Assembly (NCBI RefSeq): GCF_030503435.1
Contig: NZ_JAUKPO010000003.1
Coordinates: 372,001-436,000, forward strand
DNA length: 64,000 bases
Reading direction: 5' to 3'
DNA from: Rhodocytophaga aerolata
Lineage (GTDB): Bacteria > Bacteroidota > Bacteroidia > Cytophagales > 172606-1
Below the pieces are notes generated by a model. That model saw only the letters and a program-made list of their open reading frames with translations. It was not told the DNA's origin and did no database searches. Shown piece after piece: positions 53,629 through 63,328 of this stretch (position 1 is its first letter; each line of letters starts with the position of its first letter). A program made the position numbers and the translations under genes.

Positions 53629-55119
53629 ATGCAATCGTCATTAAAAGTATACAATACACTAACCCGGAAAAAAGAACTCTTTACCCCGCTTAATCCTCCA
53701 TTTGTCGGAATGTATGTGTGTGGGCCTACCGTTTATGGAGATGCACATCTGGGGCATGCCCGTTCTGCGGTTACATTCGATACTGTTCACCGGTATTTAA
53801 AGTTTGTAAGCTACAAAGTACGGTATGTCCGTAATATTACGGATGTGGGCCATCTGGAACGGGATGCAGATGAAGGGGAGGATAAGATATCTAAGAAAGC
53901 TAAGCTGGAGCAGTTGGAACCCATGGAAGTAGTGCAGCGATACACCGATAATTATCATCGCGATATGGATGCATTAAACATTTTGCATCCAAGCATTGAG
54001 CCAAGAGCTTCCGGTCATATTCCTGAGCAAATAGAGATGATTGAGGAGATTATTAAAAACGGCCTTGCATATGAAATAAACGGGTCGGTGTATTTTGACA
54101 TACGGAAGTATAATGAAGGAAATAACAACTATGGAAAATTATCAGGCAGAATTGTAGAGGATATGCTCTCTGGCTCCCGGGAATTAGAAGGACAACAAGA
54201 AAAAAGGTATCCCTTAGATTTTGCTCTTTGGAAAAAAGCGTCTGCTGAACATATCATGCGTTGGAACTCGCCTTGGGGGGAAGGTTTCCCTGGCTGGCAT
54301 CTGGAGTGTTCTGCGATGAGTGCCAAATATCTGGGTAAACAATTTGACATTCATGGAGGGGGAATGGATTTGCTGTTTCCACATCATGAATGTGAAATAG
54401 CCCAATCGCAAGCAAGTAATCATACAGATCCTGTCAGGTACTGGTTGCATAATAATCTGATTACTATCAATAGCCAGAAGATGGGTCGCTCCCTAAACAA
54501 TGTTATTAATCTGCAAGATTTATTTAGTGGCAATCATGACTTATTAGCGCAGGCTTATTCACCTATGACCGTGCGTTTTTTTATTCTGCAAGCTCATTAC
54601 CGTAGCACACTTGATTTCTCTAATGAAGCTTTAGTTGCGGCCCGTAAAGGGTATAAACGCATAATAAACGGCCTCAAAATAGCTAAGCAACTAGCCTATG
54701 TATCTGGTGAGGCAGAAATAGACATAAAATCTGTTGATGAAATAAATAAAGCAATTACTGCTTGCCAGGCCGGAATGGATGATGATTTGAACACAGCTGT
54801 AGTTATTGCAAACCTTTTCACATTGCTTAAGCATATTCATAAGCTACACATGAATACTACATATAGTGCTGCATTGGGTGAAGATGTATTCCATAGACTT
54901 ATAGAGAATTATATTGCCTATACTGAAGAGGTATTAGGTTTGAAAGAGGAGCAACCAGAAGCATTGAACAATCTTTTGGGAACCTTGCTGGAGTTTTATG
55001 CTGAAGCTAAAGCCAATAAAGCCTATGATAAGGTGGATAGCATACGGGCTAAATTAAAGCAAATAGGTATTACCGTAAAAGACATGAAAGCAGGAATAGA
55101 CTGGGCCTATGAAGAGTAA
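53629..55119 (+). CDS. cysS: Cysteinyl-tRNA synthetase
   Basis: 496 residues. Class I signatures: HIGH-type [15 protein letters not shown] after CGPTVYG (with zinc-ligand Cys), the zinc ligands in WHLECSAMS and [10 protein letters not shown], and a KMSKS-type loop QKMGRSLNN. The C-terminal anticodon-binding helical domain is present. It charges tRNA-Cys. The KMSKS variant KMGRS is a tolerated substitution. Confidence 0.96.
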   Translation: MQSSLKVYNTLTRKKELFTPLNPPFVGMYVCGPTVYGDAHLGHARSAVTFDTVHRYLKFVSYKVRYVRNITDVGHLERDADEGEDKISKKAKLEQLEPMEVVQRYTDNYHRDMDALNILHPSIEPRASGHIPEQIEMIEEIIKNGLAYEINGSVYFDIRKYNEGNNNYGKLSGRIVEDMLSGSRELEGQQEKRYPLDFALWKKASAEHIMRWNSPWGEGFPGWHLECSAMSAKYLGKQFDIHGGGMDLLFPHHECEIAQSQASNHTDPVRYWLHNNLITINSQKMGRSLNNVINLQDLFSGNHDLLAQAYSPMTVRFFILQAHYRSTLDFSNEALVAARKGYKRIINGLKIAKQLAYVSGEAEIDIKSVDEINKAITACQAGMDDDLNTAVVIANLFTLLKHIHKLHMNTTYSAALGEDVFHRLIENYIAYTEEVLGLKEEQPEALNNLLGTLLEFYAEAKANKAYDKVDSIRAKLKQIGITVKDMKAGIDWAYEE

Positions 55120-55204
55120 TACTTGCAAGCCTTTATACAAACATATTGTCTACTAGATTTCATATTTGCAGGCACTTAAGCCTGCAAATAATGTTTTATT
55201 TAAT

Positions 55205-56236
55205 ATGATCACAAAAAATATAATATCTGCTTTTTCAATAAGCTTTTTTATTTTAACTGCTTGCCAGGAGAAAAAGCAAGCCAGCGTACAAGCAGAAGAA
55301 AATACTCTCATTATTACAGTAAAGGCACCTGATTTTAATGCAGATTCAGCGTATACATTTGTTGAGAAGCAAGTTAGTTATGGCCCAAGAGTTCCTAATA
55401 CCCTTGCGCATCGTCAAGCTGGCGAATATTTAATAAACCAATTAAAAAGCTATGGGGCAGAGGTAACTGTACAGGATTTTGTGGCCGAAGCATACACCGG
55501 AACTAAGTTGCAATCCAGAAATATAATAGCCGCTTTCTATCCTCAACATACCAAACGCATTTTGTTAGGTGCTCACTGGGACAGCCGCCACTTAGCCGAT
55601 AAAGATTCTATTAACCCTACTTTGCCAATTGATGGTGCCAATGATGGAGGGAGTGGAGTGGGGGTGTTACTAGAGATTGCCCGGATTCTCAAGCAAGATT
55701 CCATTGGGCCTGGGGTTGGGGTGGATATTATTCTGTTTGATAGTGAAGATTATGGGGAACCGGAAAATCTGAAACAAGGAGATTATCCGAACAGAAAACC
55801 TAATCAAATATACTGGTGTTTAGGATCTCAATACTGGGCAAAAAATAAACATAAGCCTAATTACTCTGCATACTTCGGTATATTACTGGACATGGTGGGG
55901 GCAAAAAATGCTAGGTTTGCCAGAGAGGGCCATTCAGTTGAGTATGCAGCCAGTGTAGTGCAACGTGTATGGAATATTGGGCAGGCTTTAGGCTATGGAA
56001 ATTACTTTATTGACCAGAATACAGGTGGCATTACAGATGACCATTATTTCGTGAACCGGGATGCCCGCATACCTATGATAGATATTATTGAGTATGAACC
56101 AGCCGGAAGAGATGAATTCGGCCATTATCACCACACTCACCGCGACAATATGGATATTATTGACAAAGCTACTCTGAAAGCCGTAGGACAAACCGTGTTA
56201 CAAGCTGTCTATGAGGAAGGTAAACCGGCGGTGTAG
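55205..56236 (+). CDS. M28-family aminopeptidase / glutaminyl cyclase-like lipoprotein
   Basis: 343 residues from ATG 55,205, which gives a lipoprotein signal (MITKNIISAFSISFFILTAC). An earlier ATG at 55,166 would bury the signal. The M28 zinc site is visible: LGAHWDSRHLADKD, DGANDGGSGVGVLLE, LFDSEDYGEP and the late DHYFVNRDAR and THRDNMD. The fold covers aminopeptidases and glutaminyl-peptide cyclotransferases; the sequence resembles the latter group annotated in Bacteroidota. Confidence 0.88.
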   Translation: MITKNIISAFSISFFILTACQEKKQASVQAEENTLIITVKAPDFNADSAYTFVEKQVSYGPRVPNTLAHRQAGEYLINQLKSYGAEVTVQDFVAEAYTGTKLQSRNIIAAFYPQHTKRILLGAHWDSRHLADKDSINPTLPIDGANDGGSGVGVLLEIARILKQDSIGPGVGVDIILFDSEDYGEPENLKQGDYPNRKPNQIYWCLGSQYWAKNKHKPNYSAYFGILLDMVGAKNARFAREGHSVEYAASVVQRVWNIGQALGYGNYFIDQNTGGITDDHYFVNRDARIPMIDIIEYEPAGRDEFGHYHHTHRDNMDIIDKATLKAVGQTVLQAVYEEGKPAV

Positions 56237-56390
56237 ATTACAAAACTAGGAGCTGTGAAAAGCTGCTTGGTGATGTTAATGAAAAGTAGACGATTAATCA
56301 GTATCCAATTCGAAGCGTACAGCAGTTTTGCAAGCCACTTCTTTAAGAATTCTTGAAGGTAGAACCAATTTACTTACTTTACCTTAAGCT

Positions 56391-57200
56391 CTAGGTCCTT
56401 TGCCGGATTACTTCATATACTACCACACCAGTGGCTACCGACACATTAAGAGACGCTATGTTGCCGATCATAGGAATTTTAGCCAGTTGATCTGCCTTCC
56501 GGATAAGATCTTGCGAAATACCGTCTTCTTCGGAACCCATGATGATAGCTGTAGGTCCAGCCAGGTCTACCTCATAAATAGATTTATCCGCTTTTTCCGT
56601 ACAGGCTACTACCTGTAAACCGCTTTGTTGCAAATATTGGAGAGTATCACGCAAGTTTTCTTCCCGGCATACCGGCAAAAAATTTAAGGCACCAGACGAA
56701 GTCTTAATCGCATCGGCATTAATCTGAGCAGCGCCCTTAGAAGGAATAATCAAGGCATGTACTCCTGCACATTCGGCTGTACGGGCAATGGCACCAAAGT
56801 TACGTACATCCGTAATGCGGTCTAAGAGCAACAGTAGGGGAGTTTGCCCTTTTTCAAAAACTTCGCTAAGAATATTATGCAGCGAAACATAGCGGATAGC
56901 CGAAATAAAGCAGATAGCTCCCTGATGGTTTTTTCGGGTAATTCTATCTAGTTTCTCCAAAGGAACTTTAGAAACCGGTACATTGTGTGCATGGGCTACC
57001 TGCACGAGTTCGGCCATTAGAGGCGAACTACCCAGTTCCCGCTGCATCAGCAGTTTGTCTATTTCCTGTCCGGCTTTAATAGTTTCTATAACGGCCCGTA
57101 TTCCAAACACCATCTCTTTGTTGTCTGGTTTAGGCGTGGTGAAGTGTTTTTTTGAAAACCCTTCTCCTCTGTTTATCTTTCTACGATCCCTGTTCTCCAT
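56391..57200 (-). CDS. rlmB: 23S rRNA (guanosine-2'-O)-methyltransferase RlmB-like (SpoU family)
   Basis: About 269 residues from ATG 57,200. A GTP-like start at MVFGIRAVIETI (ATG 57,113) is also possible, since longer frames overlap the GWxTD gene by 28-49 bases. The substrate-binding domain is followed by the SPOUT knot motifs: VRNFGAIARTAECAG (motif 1), IIMGSEEDGIS (motif 2) and LNVSVATGVVVYEV (motif 3). RlmB methylates G2251 of 23S rRNA in E. coli. The exact target here is inferred from the family. Confidence 0.9.
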   Translation of the reverse strand: MENRDRRKINRGEGFSKKHFTTPKPDNKEMVFGIRAVIETIKAGQEIDKLLMQRELGSSPLMAELVQVAHAHNVPVSKVPLEKLDRITRKNHQGAICFISAIRYVSLHNILSEVFEKGQTPLLLLLDRITDVRNFGAIARTAECAGVHALIIPSKGAAQINADAIKTSSGALNFLPVCREENLRDTLQYLQQSGLQVVACTEKADKSIYEVDLAGPTAIIMGSEEDGISQDLIRKADQLAKIPMIGNIASLNVSVATGVVVYEVIRQRT

Positions 57201-58414
57201 TCTTCTACTGTCGGATACCAAATTGGTTCATATTCTACATACCGCATCAATTCATAATGATTTTCTACAAACTGATTTGGCCTCCGGACAAAAGTAAAGT
57301 TAATTTCTGAGAAATTGGAGTTTTGTGTATATGTCCATACTTCTTTATCTTTAGAACGGGCTACCTGATCGGGGCGGCCAAACACGATATACACCATTCC
57401 CATATCTGTTTTCCAGCCTTCTTTATAGGTAGTAAACAATTCATTTGCTTGCGTTACCCTGCGGTAATAAGCCCGTATGGTGCGTCTGGCTTTAGATTCG
57501 TTGTTATTAGTCAGGCGTAGCCAATAGGTGTCTAAGGTCCTCTTAGGCGCTGTGGTAGAGGCTATTTCTTTAATTTCGTTATTGGTGCTGATATAAATAA
57601 GCGGCTCCACCAGATCTTCCGGCCGCGTCATTCTTGGAAAACGTTTGTCCACTATTAACAAACCAACCCCTGCATTGGCACTGGTATCATCCTGAAAAAA
57701 ATACAGGCCTGGCTGTCCCAATACGAAAGTCTGGTTAGTAGGTAACATAAAAGTTGTGTCAATTTCCAGGGTTTTTGCTACATTCTTGCCTGCCGTAGCC
57801 ATGGGTGAAAGGGCGGGATCGAAATCATGGTTATACCGGGTAACTATCATTTGCTTTTCAGTACTGCGCAGATCTTTTATCTGTAGCGTATCAGTGGCGT
57901 AGAAGTAGTGTTTAACATAGGGCAAATCTCCTGCCTCATTAAATACAGCAAATTCATCTGAAAATTTATTTGTATTAAAACGTAGCACTACATCGTTCCT
58001 GATCTTCTGGCTTGTTTTGGTATCAGTAATTTGTAGCCATAAAACGGCACTGGGAATAGATAATTTATATACATCAAAAAAGAGAGTAAATGTGCCAGGT
58101 GCTATTTTCTTAACAGTCTGGTCGCTAAATGTCAGATTTCTGCTGGCAAGCACCTCTTTGCTGGCATATTCCTGCACCACCGAATAAGAAAATGAATAAT
58201 CGCTGAGAAATTGACTTACCGAATAGCCTTCCGGAATCCGCTTCATTTCCACATTCATATATACCCGGATAGTAGAGTCATTATCGAGGGTTTTGTTTTT
58301 AAAAGTAAAAGGAATTTCGCCTGTAAAGCCTGCATCTTGCCGGTTGCTGGTACGGGGCGTACGGGAACAGTTCCAGAGAAGCAGTGTTAAGGCTACTACA
58401 ATAAGATATCTCAT
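57173..58414 (-). CDS. GWxTD-domain lipoprotein
   Basis: 413 residues from ATG 58,414 (MRYLIVVALTLLLWNCSR: lipobox WNC). An ATG at 58,447 adds 11 residues. The C-terminal part holds the naming motif GWKTDMGMVYIVFGRPDQVA (about residue 345-365). This domain is found in Bacteroidota exported proteins of unknown role. Its 3' end overlaps the rlmB start region, so the two are probably cotranscribed. Confidence 0.85.
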   Translation of the reverse strand: MRYLIVVALTLLLWNCSRTPRTSNRQDAGFTGEIPFTFKNKTLDNDSTIRVYMNVEMKRIPEGYSVSQFLSDYSFSYSVVQEYASKEVLASRNLTFSDQTVKKIAPGTFTLFFDVYKLSIPSAVLWLQITDTKTSQKIRNDVVLRFNTNKFSDEFAVFNEAGDLPYVKHYFYATDTLQIKDLRSTEKQMIVTRYNHDFDPALSPMATAGKNVAKTLEIDTTFMLPTNQTFVLGQPGLYFFQDDTSANAGVGLLIVDKRFPRMTRPEDLVEPLIYISTNNEIKEIASTTAPKRTLDTYWLRLTNNNESKARRTIRAYYRRVTQANELFTTYKEGWKTDMGMVYIVFGRPDQVARSKDKEVWTYTQNSNFSEINFTFVRRPNQFVENHYELMRYVEYEPIWYPTVEEWRTGIVER

Positions 58415-58906
58415 AGATAAGTAGGCATTTTGGCAATCAATACACAAATACGTATAAACAAAGGTACTAGTATTTCAATAGTTACTGTTTAAAATAGTAA
58501 ATAGCTATCAATCATATATACTAAGCTTGCACATATAAAGTTAATCTAGTAAAACAGATGGTATAGTTAAATAATAAACGCAAAAAGAATGGTTATTTAT
58601 CATAGAAAACAGAAATAAATTCCTAACATAGCCTAATTATAACAAGCCAACGTATAATGCTTCTGCGAACTTCTTCTTTTTCAGTAGGTAATCGCTTACT
58701 TTTGCACAGATTTACAGGGGAACGCCATCAGCAGATTACCAAGTTAGCTGTAAAAAAGGAGTTGAAGATTTTCGTTTAGTTGAAAGCATAGATTAATTGA
58801 AAAGGTTTGTCTGAGGCTTAGCAACAGCTTGAAAACCATTTTCCGGAAATTTTTGTAAACAAACATAGTAGCCCAGTAATTAGTAACTCATTCAATACAT
58901 ACCTAT
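58415..58906. other. Intergenic region, nothing firm
   Basis: About 490 AT-rich bases between divergent genes. A TACTTTTG box (58,697-58,704) and a 40-codon plus-strand frame (58,657-58,779) are present, but neither is convincing. No RNA gene was recognised. Confidence 0.4.
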
Positions 58907-59701
58907 ATGTTGACTACCATTAATCAGTCATATTTAGATCCTGAAAAGCTTAACAAGCTAACGGCTGAATTTGCCAGCGGACAACCCTATAAGCATCTTG
59001 TGATGGACAATTTTCTGAAAGAAGAAACAGCCGCACAACTTTACGATAACTTTCCTTCTATAGAAAAGCTCAGCAAGCATTACAAAGGCCTCAACGAAAA
59101 TAAATCGGAAGGTTCTAATTTTAGTGACTTCCATGCGGTGTTTACGCAAGTCCGTAATGATTTTATGTCGCCCGAGTTTGCCCAATGGATGTCGCAGGTG
59201 ACTGGTATTAAAGACGTATTTATTACAGATGATAAACTGGGCACCGGCCTGCATCAAGGGGGAGATGGTAGCTTTTTAGATATCCATGTAGATTTTAACA
59301 TCCATCATTTAAAAAATGTACATCGCCGCTTAAATATGCTGGTATATTTAAATAAAAACTGGAAACAGGAATATGGCGGGGCTATGGAAATGTGGAATGC
59401 AGACATGAGTAAAATGGTAAAAGCCGTACCTCCTCTATTTAACCGCTGTCTCATTTTTGAAACAAGTGATATATCTTACCATGGGTATTCCAAAATCACC
59501 CTTCCTCCTGGAGAAACACGGAAATCGTTTTATACTTACTTCTATACCAATTTGCCGGCTAATGCTAACCTGAAGTATCATGACACAGTATTTAAATCCA
59601 AGCCGGAAGATACTGCCTTTAAAAAAGTAGGCACAACCGTAAAAGAAAACCTGAAAAACACAGTAAAAGCCCAGCTTAAAAAACTAGGAATTAAATTTTA
59701 A
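58907..59701 (+). CDS. 2-oxoglutarate/Fe(II)-dependent oxygenase (prolyl hydroxylase-like)
   Basis: 264 residues. Double-stranded beta-helix motifs: iron ligands in the HVDFN part of GSFLDIHVDFNIHHLKN (HxD), a late His in DISYHGYSK, and the 2OG-binding Arg in PPGETRKSFYTYFYT. NMLVYLNKNWKQEYGGAMEM is the typical P4Hc strand. Substrate unknown; members act on proteins or on sugar/antibiotic precursors. It is followed by a methyltransferase 102 bases later. Confidence 0.88.
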   Translation: MLTTINQSYLDPEKLNKLTAEFASGQPYKHLVMDNFLKEETAAQLYDNFPSIEKLSKHYKGLNENKSEGSNFSDFHAVFTQVRNDFMSPEFAQWMSQVTGIKDVFITDDKLGTGLHQGGDGSFLDIHVDFNIHHLKNVHRRLNMLVYLNKNWKQEYGGAMEMWNADMSKMVKAVPPLFNRCLIFETSDISYHGYSKITLPPGETRKSFYTYFYTNLPANANLKYHDTVFKSKPEDTAFKKVGTTVKENLKNTVKAQLKKLGIKF

Positions 59702-59716
59702 TTTGAAAATGTGAGT

Positions 59717-59794
59717 ATGTGGAAATTTAAGAATGGATTAATGTATCTGCACAAAAAGCCATTTCCTGATTTCCACATTTCTTAATTTCCACAT
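59717..59794. repeat. Imperfect inverted repeat with duplicated TTCCACATTT
   Basis: ATGTGGAAATTTAAGAA (59,717-59,733) is the complement of TTCTTAATTTCCACAT (59,779-59,794) except for one base. The word TTCCACATTT also occurs twice in tandem (59,771 and 59,787). It forms a long hairpin between two plus-strand genes and could be a terminator-like or REP-type repeat. Confidence 0.5.
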
Positions 59795-59803
59795 TTATCC
59801 ATC

Positions 59804-60577
59804 ATGGCTTTTAGTACCACTGAAATTACTTCTTCACAAATAGTATCGGATAATCCGGTACATCAACGGCTATTTTTTGCATACCATGAAGCCGGCAAAA
59901 TAGTGCATGGAAATTTACTGGAAATTGGCTGTGGTGTTGGCCGTGGGTTAGATGTACTAGCCAGCAGTTGTGAACGGTATACCGGAATTGACAAAAATGA
60001 AGAATTGCTAAAGGTGCTCCAACGGGATTATCCGCAATTGAATTTCATTTACCAGCACATACCTCCCTTCACTGGCATTGCCGATAATACATTCGACTAT
60101 ATCGTAACTTTCCAAGTAATTGAGCACATAGAAAACGACGATCTTTTTATAAAAGAAATATACCGCGTTTTAAAACCTGGAGGGAAAGCCATTATTACTA
60201 CGCCCAATATTAAACTTTCGCTGACACGGAATCCGTGGCATATCCGGGAATATACGGCTGCTGGGTTACACACCCTAATACAGAAATATTTCAGAAAAGT
60301 AGATAAACAAGGTGTACATGGCAATGCTAAAGTGATGGAGTACTATAGTAAAAATAAGAAGGCAGTAGAAAAGATTACCCGGTTTGATATTTTCAATCTG
60401 CAATACCGGTTGCCCAGAGCTATTCTACAGGTACCTTATGATTTTTTGAACCGGCTGAACCGGAAATCATTAATGAATAGCAATGATAGTCTGGTAAATG
60501 AAATTAGCTATGAAGATTATTTTCTGAGCCGGGATGTAGATAATTGCCTGGACTTCTTTTACATAGCAGAGAAGTAA
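59804..60577 (+). CDS. Class I SAM-dependent methyltransferase
   Basis: 257 residues. Motif I LLEIGCGVGRGLDVLA (about 37-52), the acidic end of strand 2 in YTGIDKNEELL, and FDYIVTFQVIEHIENDDLFI plus REIYRVLKPGGKAIITTPN-type motif (here KEIYRVLKPGGKAIITTPNI) are the Methyltransf_11/UbiE pattern. Substrate unknown. It may act with the preceding oxygenase. Confidence 0.88.
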   Translation: MAFSTTEITSSQIVSDNPVHQRLFFAYHEAGKIVHGNLLEIGCGVGRGLDVLASSCERYTGIDKNEELLKVLQRDYPQLNFIYQHIPPFTGIADNTFDYIVTFQVIEHIENDDLFIKEIYRVLKPGGKAIITTPNIKLSLTRNPWHIREYTAAGLHTLIQKYFRKVDKQGVHGNAKVMEYYSKNKKAVEKITRFDIFNLQYRLPRAILQVPYDFLNRLNRKSLMNSNDSLVNEISYEDYFLSRDVDNCLDFFYIAEK

Positions 60578-60583
60578 ATACCA

Positions 60584-61633
60584 CTACTGCGCTTCCAGTA
60601 CCTTTTCTACCAGCTGAATATTTACAGCAAAATTGCAGCTTTCACATTGATCAAGCTTCGCGGTTGCAATACCAATTACTTCGCCTTGCATATTCATAAC
60701 CGGGCTGCCGCTGCTTCCGGGAGAAATCGCTGCATCTATTTGAATATAATCGTTTCGTTTATTTAAGCTTCTGTAGGCTGAAACCACCCCCCGCGTAACT
60801 GTGCTTTCTAAGCCTTTGGGGTTGCCCAGTACAAAAATATCTTCTCCCTTCTCTGGCAACTGTTCAGATAAATGCAGAAAAGGCGAGTCATTTATAGCTA
60901 CCTTAAATACAATATAATCTACTTCGGCATCAGAGTGAATAACTGTAGAAACCGGATATATTTTGCCTGATTTTAGTTTAATTTTCCAATTGTTAGACCC
61001 TTTAAATACATGGTGGTTGCTCACGGCCAGGCCTTGCTCATTAATAAAAAATCCGGTACCAGTGCCGGTAATGTTGTCTTCGGAATCCATAGCATAAATT
61101 AAAAACACACAGGGCTCCGCCATCCGGACCAGTTGCCGCAGGGGTTTAACTTCCAGGGTCTTTGCCTTATCGTTTTTCTTGGGTAACTCAATTTCAGCTT
61201 GTATAAGAGGGCGGTCTTTGCCTTTGGCAGCAGTGGAGGTAACATCGCCAGTTACATAGGATTGAAAAGCACTCAGGCTATCAGTCAGGTATTCTTTATT
61301 GAGGGAAGAGAGGCGTTGTTTTAAGAGTTCTCCATTGATAGATACGCCTTTAACGGTTTTTATATAGGCATATACATCCTGTACGGCACTTTTTATTTCA
61401 TACCGGTTGCTGCGGTCAGTAGTAAACCTGATTTTTTTGTTCAGTAACGTACTTGTCAGGTATTCGCGGGCTTCTGGCGTATCTTCTATTCCTATCAATT
61501 GCACCCGAAGGCCATTCTTTAGTTCTACCGTATTGCCATTAACAACAGCCACTACTGTATGACTCCGTTCTTCTACACTTTTACTACAAGCAAAAATCAG
61601 CATTAGCAGCCAGCAATAAATTAGTTTGTTCAT
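60584..61633 (-). CDS. Lipoprotein with degenerate SNase-like domain fused to a trypsin-like protease
   Basis: 349 residues from ATG 61,633 (MNKLIYCWLLMLIFACSKS: lipobox FAC). An ATG at 61,666 is also in frame. Residues about 25-125 resemble a staphylococcal-nuclease fold start (VVAVVNGNTVELKNGLRVQL, then IGIEDTPEAREYL), but the usual G-D-T and catalytic Arg/Glu set is altered. Residues about 170-345 are an S1-type protease with the triad His in SNHHVF, Asp in AEVDYIVF and Ser in SPGSSGSPVMN. A nuclease-like module joined to a periplasmic protease is an uncommon combination. Confidence 0.75.
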   Translation of the reverse strand: MNKLIYCWLLMLIFACSKSVEERSHTVVAVVNGNTVELKNGLRVQLIGIEDTPEAREYLTSTLLNKKIRFTTDRSNRYEIKSAVQDVYAYIKTVKGVSINGELLKQRLSSLNKEYLTDSLSAFQSYVTGDVTSTAAKGKDRPLIQAEIELPKKNDKAKTLEVKPLRQLVRMAEPCVFLIYAMDSEDNITGTGTGFFINEQGLAVSNHHVFKGSNNWKIKLKSGKIYPVSTVIHSDAEVDYIVFKVAINDSPFLHLSEQLPEKGEDIFVLGNPKGLESTVTRGVVSAYRSLNKRNDYIQIDAAISPGSSGSPVMNMQGEVIGIATAKLDQCESCNFAVNIQLVEKVLEAQ

Positions 61634-61810
61634 TCTTATATAGGTTGTAATTACTAAACGAAGCAAAGGCCATACCTGTATGCCTTTGCCTGTTGTGTCT
61701 GCTTGCTGAAGTCTTACTAAATGTAATAAAATAGAAATTACGTATCCGGAAAAACTGGCAAGTATTGTATCTAGTAATTTACTATTTTTTCGTGTGTATT
61801 AGAAACCCGC

Positions 61811-62326
61811 TTAAGGTTTTTCCATCACAGTGCCACATTTTTTGCAAGTGCGTAGTTCAATCGAATCGAAAAAGCGGTTCATAATGGGTGGTAGTTGCTT
61901 TACAATATCTGTAATTAGGGCATACTCTTCATATAGTTTATTTCCGCAGTTTTCGCAATACCATAAAAAACCATCTTGTTCGCCAGGCTGGCGGTAGCGT
62001 TCAAATACTAAGCCGATGGAACCTGCCGTACGGCGGGGAGAATGTGGCACTTTACCTGGCAACAGAAATATTTCACCAGCCTTTAGGGGGATATCCACCG
62101 GTTTGCCATCTTCTATCACTTTAAGTACAATTTCTCCTTCCAACTGATAATAAAATTCTTCCCCTTCATTATAGTGATAATCTTTGCGGGCATTTGGGCC
62201 GCCAACCACCATTACAATGAAATCTTCGTTACCCATGTATACTTGCTGATTTCCTACCGGAGGTTTTAACAAATGCCGGTGTTCATCTATCCATTTCTGA
62301 AAATTAAAAGGTCTTTGTAAAGCCAT
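61811..62326 (-). CDS. 3-hydroxyanthranilate 3,4-dioxygenase
   Basis: 171 residues from ATG 62,326 (MALQRPFNFQKWIDEH), the usual start. A longer frame to 62,431 is not protein-like. Cupin motifs: DYHYNEGEEFYYQLEG and VPHSPRRTAGSIG. A C-terminal rubredoxin-like site, CENCGN ... CKKCG, is typical of bacterial 3-HAO. It opens the ring in the kynurenine route to quinolinate and NAD; other route genes are not here. Confidence 0.88.
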   Translation of the reverse strand: MALQRPFNFQKWIDEHRHLLKPPVGNQQVYMGNEDFIVMVVGGPNARKDYHYNEGEEFYYQLEGEIVLKVIEDGKPVDIPLKAGEIFLLPGKVPHSPRRTAGSIGLVFERYRQPGEQDGFLWYCENCGNKLYEEYALITDIVKQLPPIMNRFFDSIELRTCKKCGTVMEKP

Positions 62327-62698
62327 GTTTTTATTAGTTAATAGTGAAATAGGAATGATACTAATTCTGTTTTTTGATTTTAGCGGAACAGCCTGGTTCT
62401 TCCATTGTTTACGCTTAGTGCAAAGGAACACTATAACTTCTTACCATTCAAAAATCACAAAATACTTCCTCGCTTGCAATTATACATAAACAGGCTACAA
62501 AAACGAATAATTCATTTTTATGGAACATAATGGGGCAAAAAGACCTTATGTAACAACCTATGGTTGTTTCTCTTTTGAGGAGTAGGATTAGTAGCTAAAT
62601 AAAAATTAATAAAACACCTTGTTTGTAAAAAAGCTAAACATTTTCCTGAATAAGCCGTTATTTTTTAAGTTAATAATTTCAATAAAGCAAACCACATT
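62327..62698. other. Intergenic region upstream of dps
   Basis: About 370 AT-rich bases between divergent genes. No clear promoter, hairpin or small gene was identified. Confidence 0.4.
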
Positions 62699-63226
62699 AT
62701 GGCACAAGTTCAAGAACAGAAATTAAATCATATAGGATTAGAAACAGAAAAAGTAGAAGGCATTGCTTCCATGCTAAATGATGTATTATCAGCATACCAG
62801 GTGCATTACCAGAATTTAAGAGGTTTCCACTGGAATGTAAAAGGCCATGTATTTTTTGAATTGCATGAAAAGTTTGAAGAGTTATATGAAGAAGCCAAAA
62901 ATGCAATTGACGAAATAGCTGAGCGTATTCTTACCCTAGGATATACACCTTTGCATACGATGACTGATTACATAGAAACTTCCAGTGTAAAAGAAGCCAA
63001 AAATGTAAACAATGATCATGATACGGTAAAGTTCACAATCCGGGATTTACAAGGGTTATTGATGAAAGAACGGGAAGCCTGGAGAAGAGCTAGCGATATA
63101 GATGATGTAGGTACTACCCACATGTTAGAAGACTACATTGGAAATCAGGAAAAAACTATTTGGATGTTGAATGCTTGGTTAAGCAAAAATACCATTAACA
63201 TTGGTACATCTGACAGTAACTCATAA
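62699..63226 (+). CDS. dps: DNA protection during starvation protein (Dps)
   Basis: 175 residues, four-helix ferritin-like fold. The intersubunit ferroxidase site is visible as HWNVKGHVFFELHEKFEELY (His and Asp/Glu ligands) and the following EAKNAIDEIAERI. It oxidises Fe(II) with hydrogen peroxide and shields DNA. Expected to be stress- or stationary-phase-induced, which the sequence does not show. Confidence 0.94.
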   Translation: MAQVQEQKLNHIGLETEKVEGIASMLNDVLSAYQVHYQNLRGFHWNVKGHVFFELHEKFEELYEEAKNAIDEIAERILTLGYTPLHTMTDYIETSSVKEAKNVNNDHDTVKFTIRDLQGLLMKEREAWRRASDIDDVGTTHMLEDYIGNQEKTIWMLNAWLSKNTINIGTSDSNS

Positions 63227-63245
63227 TCCTGATTAACCAATTTAA

Positions 63246-63290
63246 ATTTAAAACAAGAAAGAGGCCTTACGCCTCTTTCTTGTTTTAAAT
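63246..63290. terminator. Bidirectional terminator after dps
   Basis: Perfect 20-bp stem ATTTAAAACAAGAAAGAGGC / GCCTCTTTCTTGTTTTAAAT with a five-base loop, between dps and the convergent histone-like gene. Confidence 0.9.
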
Positions 63291-63328
63291 ACTACTAGGA
63301 AGATAATAACCTATGGTTTCAGTAGTGG

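Noticed and set aside
58657-58779. 40-codon plus-strand frame after a TACTTTTG-like box
   Set aside because: No recognisable composition or neighbour logic; could be chance.
62326-62431. N-terminal extension of the 3-hydroxyanthranilate dioxygenase
   Set aside because: Extra 35 residues are Lys/Ser/Ile-rich and absent from the family; the Met at 62,326 gives the normal start.
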